A DNA stretch of 64,000 nt, taken from positions 850,250 through 914,249 of the forward strand of contig JXTB01000038.1 in NCBI GenBank assembly GCA_002914805.1. Direction: 5' to 3'. The notes under the pieces were generated by a model. That model saw nothing but the letters and a program-made list of their open reading frames with translations. It had not been told where the DNA came from and made no database searches. The position numbers and the translations under genes were made by a program. Shown piece by piece: positions 45,130-56,102 of the stretch. This DNA is from Parasponia andersonii (Eukaryota; Streptophyta; Magnoliopsida; Rosales; Cannabaceae). Within the stretch, counting starts at the first letter, position 1, and every line of letters begins with the position of its first letter.

Positions 45130-47421
45130 ATGATGGCCCTGAATTTGAGTCAGAAACTCCGTCCCGTCACAGATTCCGAATTAGGGTCGTTGAGGAGGCA
45201 GCTCTGCATCCCAGACGGAGTCACTTTAGAGAGAGTCGATGGCCCGGCGGACTGGTACTTTTATCCATCTGCTCCAGAAGGCTCCATCATCTTGAAAAGG
45301 AGGCATCTGGAGTGGTTGCTATTTCTTCTTCCTCCCTTGGTCCACCAGTTCTTTAGCCTTACAGGAATTCATCCGATGCAGCTCAATGCTAATAGAGTCA
45401 TGATCTTGATAGGGCTTTCTACTTTCTCCGTCTTCCTCAACACGCATATTGACCTGGAAGTGATTTTCTATGCCTATAAGCTTATCCTCATCCCCAAAAA
45501 GGGCTCTTACCCCACTTTTTATCTCCAGCCGCTCTCGGGGCGTCACATCTTCTGGGGCTTGCCGAAGTCGAACAAGCAGTGGGACTCTCATTCTAAGATA
45601 TACGCCGTCGGAGGGGCGTGGTGCTCTCCCTGGGTGAACGGAGAGCGTTTTCAAATCCCCTCGTTCTTTCTGCAAAATAAGTACTGGGTCATGAATTTTG
45701 GGTCCGTGCATATTTCGTCCATTTTTACTTATGACATTTTGCCTTGCGTAGCTTCTGCAGAGGAAAGCAAGTTCGAGCCTCGACTGTCGGTGGGTCGGCT
45801 CCAAGAACTGGAAAGAATCATCCTCTTCGGATCGTTTGGGGATTGCTGACACATCCAAGCTATCCTAAATCCCCAGGTGATGAACATTATACCAAGGATG
45901 GTCTCATATCTCCTCTTCCCACTAGACACGTGGGTCATCACCAAGTACCTTCGGAGCTAGCTTGATGCCTCTGCCCTGAATCGGTTCCGCTGGGATGAGC
46001 AGGGTCGCATCGCCATGGTGGGTTTTCAGATCACGGCCTCAAGCTAGCTGGGGGGTCCCAATGACTTGGTGGTGCCGACCAGTCACGAGCTCGAAAGGCG
46101 CTGAAGCTCGTGGTCGAGGAGTGTGCCAGGCTCCGTAGGGAGGAAACCGATACCCCTAAGAGGGCTAAGGATGAGTTCATTTTTGTATCTTGGGGCTCCG
46201 TCGGTCAAATCATGGCTGCGTTTTAACCATGTTGCTTGCTCTTTGCAGGTTTGGACATAGGCCCTTCGACAGACCCCTCTCCGGTCAAGGGGAAGGCCAT
46301 TGTGCACAAGGCTCGCTCCAAGTTCCCCGCTGGTCGGCGTTTAGTGGTGTCCTCGGAGGACGAGGCCTCGGGAGTTGTTATCCTAAGAACAGGCTCAGAT
46401 GAAGACCTGGAGGGTCTGTTCGTGACCGGGAATGAAATGCTGGTAGTGCCAACTCCCGAGACGGGCAGGCTCATGATCCGAGAGGCGCCGGCCATAAAGG
46501 TTATGCATGGTAAAGGGGGCACCTTCGAGCCTGCCCGGTGAGCCTTCTACTCCGACCTCTTTTGCCCCCAGCTCTGGCATGAAGGTGGGAACGGGGTCCG
46601 ATGCAGCTCGCTCCCTTGGAGAGATTGCTGAGCTCAGCGGAGGGGCTTCGAGGTTGAAGTCTCGACTGTCTTCCCCTCCCTCAGTCTCCATGAAGAGGGA
46701 CTGCGAACCCGATTCGTCCAAGGGGGAGGGGAGCCCGGTAGGGAAAAGAGACAGAACCGCCCCTCCTTCTGATAGCGATGATGACGAGACTGCTTTGACT
46801 CTCATGAGGAGGAGGAAGTTCGTGCATCTAAGGATACTGGTCGAGACAAGACCAAAAAATCACACCAGGGCGTTCCTTCGGCGGAGGTGGCGGCCGAAGC
46901 TGCTGACACAGTAGCGGTCATCGTAGCTTCTTCTGTCGAAGGAGCACCCGGCGACGCCTTAATTTCCACTGCCACCACCTTTGCTACTCTGGGAGCATCG
47001 AAAGAAGTCGCTAGAGCACATCTGGTGGGGGATGAAGGTGTCCTCGCGGTCGATGGAGTGGAATCGCGTTCCTCAGATGCAGACAACACCTAAGGAGAGG
47101 GTACGGCTATGGAGCCCGAGCTGGAGGTGCTCTCCCCAGAGAATGTAGAGCTTATGCTAGCCGCAGCATCGCGCATGTTTGTTTCGTCTTACTGTAAGCA
47201 ACAGGTTCTTAGTGTCCTCTCTGAAACTGACTCCTCTTTCTCGCGCTTTGCAGCTAACTGCCATCCAGTCTTTCTACTCCTCTCGCACTAGTGAGCTGAC
47301 CGGGCAGCTGAACGCTCGTGCCATGATGGCCGAACAGAGCGAGGCCACCCTTGTCACATTGAGGGCGGAATTTAACTTGTACCGGAGCCTGGACAATCTC
47401 AGGGATAAATCACTGACTTAA
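45130..47421 (+). pseudogene. Transposase_28-like (putative gypsy-type) protein, broken
   Basis: The first ATG pair at 45130 starts MMALNLSQKLRPVTDSELG. The domain follows with WYFYPSAPEGSIILKRRHLE, LPPLVHQFFSLTGIHPMQLN and RVMILIGLSTFSVFL, up to TGA at 45847. This matches my recollection of the plant 'putative gypsy type transposon' domain (Pfam Transposase_28). The same frame continues past TGA 45847, TAG 45958, TAG 46047 and TGA 46101, all explicable as C-to-T or G-to-A changes. Acidic and Ser/Pro-rich pieces follow at 46249-46541, 46507-46840 and 46850-47092 in shifting frames. The last, 47255-47421, looks like a coiled coil (TSELTGQLNARAMMAEQSEATL). Possible introns end at TTTGCAG near 46248 and 47254. 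The function of the domain is not established. Confidence 0.65.
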
Positions 47422-47498
47422 GCATCGGAGAGTCTTTGCAGGTGGCCACCTCTGCCTCTCTGTCTCAGCCTGAAGCTAAAGACATTCCGGAATAGCAA
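47407..47498 (+). repeat. 3' internal end of the element (partner of inverted copy)
   Basis: It includes the final codons and stop of the coding remnant (TGA-CTTAAG region near 47415-47421) and the 3' untranslated stretch up to the right direct repeat. The reverse complement lies at 44072-44163. Confidence 0.85.
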
Positions 47499-48122
47499 GA
47501 ATTTTGTTTTTCTCTGTAAATATTTTTTTTTATATTCTATTATATATATCTTTTTGGGAGAAAACACGACTTATATATATAATCTTGGGACTGAGAGCTT
47601 TCTGGCTCTCAATCCTAGGATCGAGTACCTTTTTCCATCATGACTTACTCCAGAAATCACGGGTCGTAGTTACCGTGACCTTCCTTGCATCGTCGCAGCC
47701 TGTTTTCTGCTGTCCCCTACGACTCCAGCCTGTCGGAGGTGAGATTTTGACAAGCCGTCGTTCTGTCAGGACGGCTTGCCCAATGCGTGCACCTACCTAG
47801 GATAGTATTAAATGCTCTATCTAGATCCGGAGTGGTGATTGCTTCCCACAGTATTTTAGCGGAAGACTCTTGAAACTCCCGACCCCCAACTATCAAGGTA
47901 AGAATCGGATTAGGCCGAATCCATCCAGGGTCTAGGATAGGTTCGGCCATGACCTCAGATAGCCTATGGGTCTATGCGGTGCTACGTACGACTCGTGTGG
48001 TCTTTAATCAGTCACTTTGGACACGTGTCGGGCGGTGTGCTCTGCTTGTGACCTATTCTGCCACTTAATCGTCTACGTAGTGTATAATTTAGGAATGAGT
48101 CTCATACTGCATACCGCGCAGT

Positions 48123-48168
48123 CAAGTTACTACTATTAAAGAACTCAAGTTACTACTATTAAAGAACT
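48123..48168. repeat. Perfect 23-bp tandem duplication
   Basis: CAAGTTACTACTATTAAAG plus AACT is present twice in a row (48123-48145 and 48146-48168) with no mismatch, 17 bases beyond the right repeat of the preceding element. A perfect copy implies that it is recent. Confidence 0.9.
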
Positions 48169-48169
48169 T

Positions 48170-50449
48170 ATTAGGATATTTCAAATATTAGTCTAAATCA
48201 TTTATTCACCGTTTCTGTGCAATTTGCAGCTAGGTGGTTTAACTTCGGAGCACTCTCGTATCTGTATGGTTCTAAGGCTAAATAGGTATAATTTTCAAAA
48301 AAGGAAAAAAAAAAAAAGGACTAAATATGTATAATAACGCTTTCATAATGACCAATAACATGTTCAAATGTTGTTTACGAGGACAAAAACTTCCCTCAAC
48401 TGGGCCCTAAAAATTAAATGCATTTAATTTAGAATCCTCCAACCACTTAGATAAAAGTAACACTGATCTTTCCATACAATAAAATTTGTCGAATCTTAAC
48501 AGTTTGATCTCTCTAAATATGACTCAAATTTTTAACGAATCACAATCAGTTACAATATTACTAACGCTCAAATATTTTAAAATTTCATTTCAAATGTGTT
48601 AGCAAATTTGTTTTTTTAATTATAGTCAAACGCGTATACCCTGGTTGTAATCACTTTGAAGTCTATAAGCTCAAATCTCTGAATACACAATTAGATATAT
48701 AGAACTTACTTAATTTTTATATTTCATCCCCTTTGATAATTTGGGAGATTCGAACCTTATAATCCAATATTGAAAATAGGTATGTCTATTAATCAACTCA
48801 AAAAAAGCGTCGTACATGTCACTACTTAAAGATGTAAGGTGGAATGGGGCGGCGTGCGGTAAGGTGGGGTTGGAGAATTTCTTCTCTATTTTATTTGGAT
48901 ACATTTATATCGTGTGTGTGTGTATTTTTTTCAATAAAATAAAAAATGAAGATCTTTTTAAGAATTTGTTTGAGAAGATCAGCTACTATTTTATTTAGAA
49001 AAACTAAATATATACACACATATATTAAAAACAAAAGTATATCTAAATAAGTTACAAATCTTTCCCATCCATGTTTATGGGTTTTCATCCAATTGACATA
49101 TGAGTAGTGCTATGGACATACGTAAATCTAAAAGTAGTTAAATAATAACAAAAGATAAAACTTTAATTAGTTAAACTACAATAATAAAATTGCTGCTAAA
49201 TCTAGGATGCTAATTTTAAAACTTTGTGTTTATTTTTATGTGTTGTAGATATAGCAATTATAATGTAAAGATGGTAGTGGCTCTTGTCACTTATTCTTTA
49301 TTTCGAGAATTAAGTGACCTATACGTGTGCTATACATAATTTATTATGTATTTTTTTTTTGTAATAAAAAATTTTCTAATTGTATTACTCTTTTGTAGCG
49401 AATAATTTATTATAGTAAAGAAATTCTTTTCTTTTATAATAATAATAATAATAATAATATCGAAACAAATTTGGGATGTATTTTCCTCCGCTCGACCCCA
49501 AACCTGCCAATTAGGGGCGGGAATGGGTGCTTTCAGGACAAAATTGATATGAATATATACGTTTATTTTTATTTTATTTTATTTTATTAGAGGAGATGTA
49601 TATATATATATATATTATCATCTATTATATTTTTCATATAATTGATTATTCTGTAACGATGGAAATGTTCTTATCAAATGAAATAAATAAAGAGTTTGTG
49701 GTATTAAAGGTCTTTGAATTCCTTTGTAGTGACCATTTGTGTAACGTCCCTCATTTCAAACCTCCAGTGGGCCCTCTCGCCTACGGACTAGTAGCTCTTA
49801 TATACGGACCATTGTCATTACTCATCTATACTATACTTAATGGGCCCACAAAGTATAATACAGATGAGTGATAACAACGGTCAGTATATAACAACCATAG
49901 ATCCTTGGGCAAAAGTGTTGATCCTTGGATTAAATAAATATCAAGAAAAGTCTCTGAATTAACTAATTAGTGATAATAAGGTCATTTTTAATTAAAGTTG
50001 AGAATTTTCATTTTTAATTAAAGTTGAGAATTTTCAGAAAAAAAAATAGGAGACATCTCAAATCTTAAAAACTTATCTCTATATTTGAAAGAAGAGAATT
50101 TTGATTTAAGTGCATGTTATAGAGCTTTCCTTACGTCTAACTTTTAAATGGTTTTTGACTAAAAAAAAAAAGATGCTATTATCACTAACTAGTTAATTCA
50201 GGAATTTTTCTAGTAATTTATTTAGTTCAAGGATCAACTGGTAATTAATTAGAGAATTCAAGAACTATTAGTGCCACAAACCTATAAATAAATAATATGA
50301 TAATATTATGATTGTACTTGTCAATGATATTTTAATTGAAAAAATTTATATGGGCCATGTTTGGGGTTAAGATGAGCAATGAATATATATAGTCCAGTGT
50401 ATAATAAAACAATAATGGTGTTTTGAACTAGTAAAGTGTTATATAGTCT
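48170..50449. other. AT-rich intergenic DNA with GC-rich patches
   Basis: No gene recognised. GC-rich patches at about 48838-48880 (GGGGCGGCGTGCGG) and 49485-49530 (CCCCAAACCTGCC, GGGGCGGGAATGG) could be the two ends of a hAT-like element, but I could not define inverted repeats. Microsatellites: (AAT)n at about 49438-49459, (ATTTT)n at 49565-49590 and (TA)n at 49597-49615. A 23-bp motif around TTTTAATTAAAGTTGAGAAT is duplicated near 49985 and 50009. Confidence 0.4.
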
Positions 50450-51560
50450 AAACTCACTTAGAATTTTTCACCTTGTAATGGCACTAAGTTTTGTAGTTAG
50501 TTGGCCCCCTCAAGTGTTTACCTCACAATACTCATTAAGGAACTCTCAAAGACATAATAAAAGAAGTATACACAAGTATACATGAATACTCCAAACTTTT
50601 TATTAATCTATAAAGGAATTACAAAGGAATTACAAGTATATTGTAGCGATCATACAAGCTCAATGTATCCTCTACCTTTAACAACTTAACTATTTATAGA
50701 CAACATAAGTATAGCTGATACTTCTAGCTACGAGGAATTCTAAATTCAAATTCTAAAGGATAGAACAAGTCAAAATCACTAAAAGATGCCATCTGACTCG
50801 AGGTTCTGCGAGACAAAATGAGAAATACTCAATCAACTTGAAAATCTTACATTCTACCAATCTACAATGTGTGTTGTGTGCAAGTGTGCTTTAGTGGCAC
50901 ACATACTTCGTATGCGCACATGTGCCACTCATGCCCACTTCTTAAACCATGATCAGCAACTGCAAGACACTCTGGATATGGGCATGGGACTATGTCATAG
51001 GTGCACCAGTCGCTTAAGAATCTTGGTTATGACAGAGTCCTAGCCCAATAGTGCCCACAAATCTCGGCCACATGCCATGTGCTATGCACCCAGGCTGCTA
51101 TAACGGTCAAGACTCTGAGTTTCTTGCATCTGTATCCAAACACCTGCTCAAGTGCTCAGATGTCTTGATGGTATATGTGCATGTCTACGAGCATGTGTAT
51201 ATTGATGCTACATTTGCATGCACTACCCCATCGGCGTGTGTGCATTGCCGCACATTGGTCCATCTGTAGGCGCACATTGTTGCACGCTGATCCGTCTGAG
51301 AGCGTGCATGCCCCTCGTGAAATCGTCTATTGGCGCATACATGGGATTTACTTCCATGTGTGTGCTTGTATATTTTCTGCCAACTTGTGTGCACCTATTA
51401 CCAACTTATCTTACATGCTAGGGTATCACTCCCATGCCATGAAATAATTTGCAGCTAATAAGTCTCACTATGCTCCGCCTAGGGCATAGCTGCATCATGG
51501 CCTATGCCAGCCTGTACACAGGCCTATATGAGTTTAAAATGGTTTGAAAGAAAGAGCACT
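50450..51560 (-). repeat. Candidate LTR fragment in minus orientation
   Basis: Read on the minus strand, a GC-richer region with many GTGCATGC-like motifs (51530 to 50880) is followed by a TATA-like CTATAAATAG (50690-50699) and then, about 90 bases on, AATAAA (50599-50604). This U3-TATA-R-polyA order is what an LTR shows. Ends, target duplication and partner LTR were not found. The overlapping open frames at 51051-51447 are rich in His, Cys and Thr, shift frame, and do not look like a gene. Confidence 0.3.
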
Positions 51561-52560
51561 AGTAATTAATTCTTGCCATGCATTAATTGTTAAGGATTTT
51601 CATTTCTTATTTAATGAAGAATTATCAAGGATTTAGGTATTCCAAAATGAAACATAAAAAAAAAGTCTATGAGTTCTAAACATTGTGTCTTGTTAAAAAT
51701 TTTATATTATATATATATATATATAATTTTTATACCAAGGGGCTACTAATGGCCTCATGACAGTAAAAGGTCCAATTTATATGTGCTATCAAAACTAATC
51801 ATCAATGGAGCTAAATGTCCAATTTATATGTTTTATCGAAATACCTAATAACATACCTTTTAGAATTATTGTCACTCTAAGGTTCTTTACTAATTTCTCC
51901 CATGAAGCTTTATCGTAATTGGAGTTAGAAATATGCATCAAATTTGGTTTTGGACGTCAAATCTTATTATGAATTCAAGTATTATTTTTTTGATCGTGGT
52001 TGAATTTGGTTGAGTTTCTTTCGACCCTAGTCGGAAGTTTTTGATCAGGATTGAATTTTTATTAAAGATGCATGATAATTCGAATTTCTAATTTTTGTGT
52101 TAAAAAACAATTTAGTTTTAGTAAATGAGTATTAATTTGTATCATATTTTACCATAAACTTTAAAATAAGGTTAAAACTAATAATATTATATATTTCGCA
52201 TGTATTATTTACTAATATGCGGCCAAGGGATAACATTATTGAATGTGTGGATTTAGTATGTTATTCTCTATATACATATATTAAATTAATTTCTTTTCTC
52301 AGAAAGAAAATTTCTACTTTTACTTTTATTATAAATGAAATTGGACTTTAATATATTATTTTGCTCTAAATTTATTGTATTTATTTATTTCATTAGTTTT
52401 AAAAAAAAAATTAAAGTGCTGGTCGCTTAATTCAAATCCCCACACTACCTCAATCACAAATAAAAAGAAAATAAATTTTGATATTTAAAATTTATTTTGT
52501 TACTATTAGATACGATATTATAAAATTAACATTGTATTGTTGGTATTTCATCTCTTAATT
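51561..52560. other. AT-rich intergenic DNA
   Basis: No gene recognised. A (TA)n tract lies at about 51704-51725. Confidence 0.4.
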
Positions 52561-52570
52561 GAATAGTGCT

Positions 52571-53190
52571 CTAAAATGCTATTTTTTACCAGAAATATTT
52601 GGACAATATTTGGACATTGTAGGACCCTCGATTATTCAAGTTTGTAAGTGAGTCCTCAACAGAACTCAATTAGCAGCTTCCTTAAATAAGACACATTATG
52701 TGGTCCTAATCCCAAAGATTAAATCTCCAAGGAAAGTAATTGATTATCGTCCTATAAGTTCTGCAATATGATTTACAAGATTGTCACTAAAGTTATTGCA
52801 AATAAGCTTGTTAACTGTTATTTACCATTCATTATTAATGAGTCATTGAGTGCTTTTGTCTATGGCAGACTAATTACAGACAGCATTGTTGTCGCCTTTG
52901 AGTCAATGCGCTCACTGCAAAAAAAGAGAATGGATAACAATAGTGATGGATTGTACCAATTCTGCTAGCTTCTCTTTTTTGATAAACGACAAACCTAGTG
53001 GTATAGTCATTCTAATTAAAGGTTAAGACAAAGATTCCCTTTATCTTGTTATCTCTTTCTCATCTGTGCAGAAGGTCTCTCATCTCTTCTTAGGCGAGCG
53101 GAAGAAATGATAGTCTGTTATTTTGCAGGGCCAATTTGAAAGTATTTCATGAATTATTGATCATAATCTAGAAGCCGATAATAAAGAAAT
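52571..53190 (+). mobile_element. L1-type LINE, 5' part (reverse transcriptase fragment)
   Basis: Truncated at its 5' end, it begins within the stretch before reverse transcriptase (FYQKY-like) and continues with LIPKIKSPRKVIDYRPIS near 52700-52760. Then follow MIYKIVTKVIANKLVNCYLP and SLSAFVYGRLITDSIVVAFE at 52768-52915. A frameshifted piece (LINDKPSGIVI, then a CAEGLSHLL-like remnant) reaches about 53100. The catalytic Y/F-A-D-D region is missing, an internal deletion. The copia element at 53191-58263 interrupts it and the LINE resumes at 58264. AATAGTGCT at 52562-52570 recurs after the poly(A) tail at 59594-59602 and fits a LINE target duplication. Confidence 0.7.
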
Positions 53191-53644
53191 TATTAGAATT
53201 TTGGCTTATTAGCTTTTGTAATTGTTTTACACTTTGTCCCACATCACTTGTGTATGAATATTTGGGGTCTACAGTTGGCTATAAATACAATTTTCTGTAA
53301 TTGATTTTTAATCATCCCAAAATTAGTTTTCCTATTGGTGAGGACCTTTATTCCTAAGGATTTCCATAATTTTATTTTTCCCATTAGTTTTTAAGTTTTT
53401 GTATTATAGTCCAGATTTTATATTTCTTCTTTTTGAAGTTAGTAAAGTGGTCAGCAACACCCCAAAGACGTAGATAATTTGCCGAACCTCGCTAAATTTT
53501 GTGTTATCCTTTATTTTTGCGTTTAGTATTTTCTGCGCATATTCTGCTTTTATTAATTTCAATAGCTAGTTAGTAGTTTATATTTAATATTGTCTTAGTA
53601 TTAAATATAAGTATTTGGAGTAGTTGTACTTTCGTTGCACAACA
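53191..53644 (+). repeat. 5' LTR of the copia element
   Basis: Begins TATTAGAATTTTGG (the original TG has become TA) and ends GCACAACA. Colinear with 57812-58263. A TATA-like GGCTATAAATACA lies near 53278. Confidence 0.9.
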
Positions 53645-53646
53645 AG

Positions 53647-53658
53647 TGATATCAGAGC
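53647..53658 (+). other. Primer binding site of the copia element
   Basis: TGATATCAGAGC, one base different from the tRNA-iMet complement TGGTATCAGAGC, two bases after the 5' LTR. The G-to-A change fits the general decay of the element. Confidence 0.85.
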
Positions 53659-53702
53659 AGCAGGTTTGCCCTAGACTTTGTTTTGTAGCTATATTAGCAG
53701 AA

Positions 53703-54525
53703 ATGTCAGAATTTTTATTAACGCCGGCAAAGACGAAAACGGTGACTAGTGTAAAAATCGATATGGAGAAATTTGATGGCCGAAATAACTTCGGCTTGTG
53801 GTAGTACGAGGTATTGGATGATTTATGTCAACGTGATCAGGATATTGCTCTGAAAGAGACAAAACCGGAGAAGATGGATGATAAAGAATGGGAGAGGATC
53901 AATCATTAAGCTTGTGGTACGATCCACTCATATCTTTGTAGAGAACAGAAATATCCATTTATGAGGGAGACTTCTGTAAGTAAGCTGTGGAAGGTGCTCG
54001 AGAACAAGTACATGAAGAAGAGCAATAAGAACCAGCTATACTTGAAGAAGAGACCTTTCCGCCTCCAGTTGAAGTCTGGTACAACTATCGGTGACCACAT
54101 TGATACTTTCAACCAGTTGATTGCTAATTTATTGAATTTGGATGAAACTTTTAAAGATGAGGATAAAACAATGTTGTTAATTGGGTCCCTTCCTGATGAG
54201 TTAGATCATCTCTGTATTACGTTGCTTCATGAGAAGGAAAAATTATCCTTCGATGTAGTGAGTGCTGCATTGTACAATCATGAGATTCGGAAGAAAGATC
54301 AAAAGGAGAATAAGGGTGTGCAAGCTGAAGCGCTTACAACCAGAGGACATAGTCAAAACCGTAAGCAGGAAAATAGGGGAAGATCTCGTTCAAAGAGAAG
54401 ACCTGGTAAGGATGAATGTGCCTTTTGTCATGAGAAAGGGCATTAGAAGAAAGATTGTCCGAAGTTACAGAATAAAGGCAAGGGCAAAGCTACTTCTGAT
54501 GCATATATAGCTGAGGTTGAAGATG
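53703..54525 (+). pseudogene. gag of the copia element, broken
   Basis: Starts at the ATG at 53703 (MSEFLLTPAKTKTVTSVKID, then KFDGRNNFGLW) and reads in one frame, interrupted by TAG at about 53804, TAA at about 53908 and TAG at about 54445. The middle carries the usual copia Gag pattern (FNQLIANLLNLDETFKDED, LLIGSLPDELDHL). A CCHC zinc knuckle reads CAFCHEKGH-stop-KKDC: the position after His, usually Trp, is now TAG. It would form the particle and bind element RNA if intact. Confidence 0.85.
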
Positions 54526-54539
54526 ATGAGTCAGATTTT

Positions 54540-55125
54540 ACTCTAGTTAGTCAACCGATGATGTCTCAGCATGACGAGTGGATTTTAGATTCGGGTTGCA
54601 CTTACCATATGTGTTCTCACAAGGAGTGGTTCTTCAAATTTGAAGAGCTAAATGGTGGAGTTGTTTACATGGGAAATGATGAATCATGTAAAACAGGTAG
54701 AGTAGGTTCAGTTCGATTGAAAAACCATGATGGATCGACTAGAGTTCTGACAGATGTTTAGTATGTACCGAAATTGAAGAAAAATCTCATCTCTTTGGGA
54801 GTTTTAGAATCCAAAGGCTTCGCTATGACTATACGAGATGGAACTCTAAAAGTCACTTCAGGCCCTTTGGTGGTGATGAAAGGTACAAGAAGAAATAACT
54901 TGTATTACTACAATGGTAGTACAGTTATTGGATTAATTGCTACAGTTTTTGAAGCTGCGGTTTCTGAAGATGATAAAGCTTCAGAAATTACTAGGTTATG
55001 GTATATGTGTTTGGGACATGTAGGGGAAAAAATTTTCTTTAGTTTGGTGAAGCAAGACTTACTGAAAGGAGCGAAACCCTGCAAGTTGGACTTTTGTAAA
55101 TACTGTATTCTGGGAAAATAGACAA
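54540..55125 (+). pseudogene. Protease and integrase zinc-binding region of the copia element
   Basis: The protease active site is in DEWILDSGCTYHMCSHKEWF at about 54573-54632. A TAG at 54759 falls just before YVPKLKKNLISLG, the standard end of copia proteases. The pre-integrase zinc-binding region follows (LWYMCLGHVGEKI ... CKLDFCKYCILGK), ending at TAG 55119. All parts are in the same frame as the preceding Gag and following integrase, so this is one interrupted polyprotein. Confidence 0.85.
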
Positions 55126-55830
55126 GAGTGAAGTTCAGCACAACAATTCATAATACTGAGGGTATTCTGGATTATGTTCATTCATATGTGTGGGGACCTA
55201 CCAAGATAACTTCTTTGGGAGGTGTGCACTATTTTGTTACTTTTGTCAACGACTTTTCCAAAAGAGTTTGAGTGTATGTAATGAAGAATAAGGATGACGT
55301 GCTTGAAGTTTTCTTTAAATAGAAAAAGATGATTGAGACTCAGACTGGTAGAAAGATCAAACGACTTCAATCAGACAATGGTGGAGAATATCAGAGTGAT
55401 CCAGTTTTGAGAGTTTGCCAATCTAAAGTTATTGTGCATCACTTTACAATCAGAAAAACACCACAACAGAATGGGGTGCCAGAATGCATGAATCGGACTT
55501 TGTTGGAGAAGGTTCGATGTATGTTGTCTAATACTAGGTTGGGCAAAGTTGCTGAGGTAATTACATATACGTGTCATCTCATTAATCATTTACCATCGAC
55601 TGCAATCGGAGGCAAAACCTCTCTTGAGGTATGGTCTAGAAAACCTACTAATGATTATGATTCTTTAGATGTCTTTGGTTCCACTGCCTATTATCATGTG
55701 AAAGAATCTAAGTTGGATCTGAGAGCTAAGAAAGCATTATTTATGGGTATTAGCTCAAGTGTAAAGTAATACTGACTTTGGTGTCTAAGTTTAAGAAAGA
55801 TTTTATTTAGCAGGGATATTACTTTTGATG
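55126..55830 (+). pseudogene. Integrase core of the copia element, broken
   Basis: Starts with RVKFSTTIHNTEG and YVHSYVWGPTKI. In copia integrases this is normally H-S-D-L-W-G-P, so the first catalytic Asp of the D-D-E triad appears to be Tyr here. The second Asp is present (RLQSDNGGEYQSDP, about 55367-55408) and the Glu region reads TPQQNGVPECMNRTLLEKV. Stops at about 55269 and 55319 (TGA, TAG) and 55768 (TAA) interrupt it. Confidence 0.8.
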
Positions 55831-56102
55831 AGTCTGCCATGTTGAAGAAGGTAACAGAAGACCAAGAGAAGACCATTAGTATTCCATAGTAGGTGGAGCC
55901 TAGTTGGCAGCAGGTAGAGTTTGAGAAAATGACAACAGTAGTACCAGCTAATATTGTTGAAAATAGTGGTGACACTCAATTGGCAGAGGAAGACACTGAA
56001 GATAAAGAAGAGGTTCCGACCCAAGAGCCTCAACAGCAGTAAGAATCAATTCTACATAATAGGCCAAGATATGAAATTCGTAAACCTACACGATTTGTTA
56101 AT

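Larger units (their letters stand above)
44163..48106 (+). mobile_element. LTR-like element carrying a Transposase_28-like gene
   Basis: Two ~608-bp direct repeats (44163-44770 and 47499-48106) flank a 2.7-kb GC-richer interior with a broken coding region on the plus strand. The repeats share long blocks such as TCAATCCCAGGATCGAGTACC and AGCCTGTCGG.GGTGAGATTTTG, and differ mostly by transitions. The left repeat starts TG and ends CA, as LTRs do; the right copy has lost both. I found no tRNA-type primer site, polypurine tract or target duplication. There is no reverse transcriptase or integrase, so if it is an LTR element it is non-autonomous. It could instead be a segmental rearrangement of one. 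Confidence 0.6.

Noticed and set aside
45319-45858. Long minus-strand frame of 179 codons
   Set aside because: It is antisense to the Transposase_28-like coding region and is explained by codon composition of the plus-strand frame.
46802-47089. Minus-strand frame of Ser/Thr/Ala-rich composition
   Set aside because: Shadow of the low-complexity plus-strand coding remnant.
48736-48760. Minus-strand GGTTCGAATCTC, a tRNA T-loop-like motif
   Set aside because: No acceptor stem, D-arm or box A at the right distance; not a tRNA gene.
51051-51447. Overlapping His/Cys-rich frames on both strands
   Set aside because: Three frames and both strands are open over the same GC-richer block; no domain, splice or start context. 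More likely LTR-type sequence.
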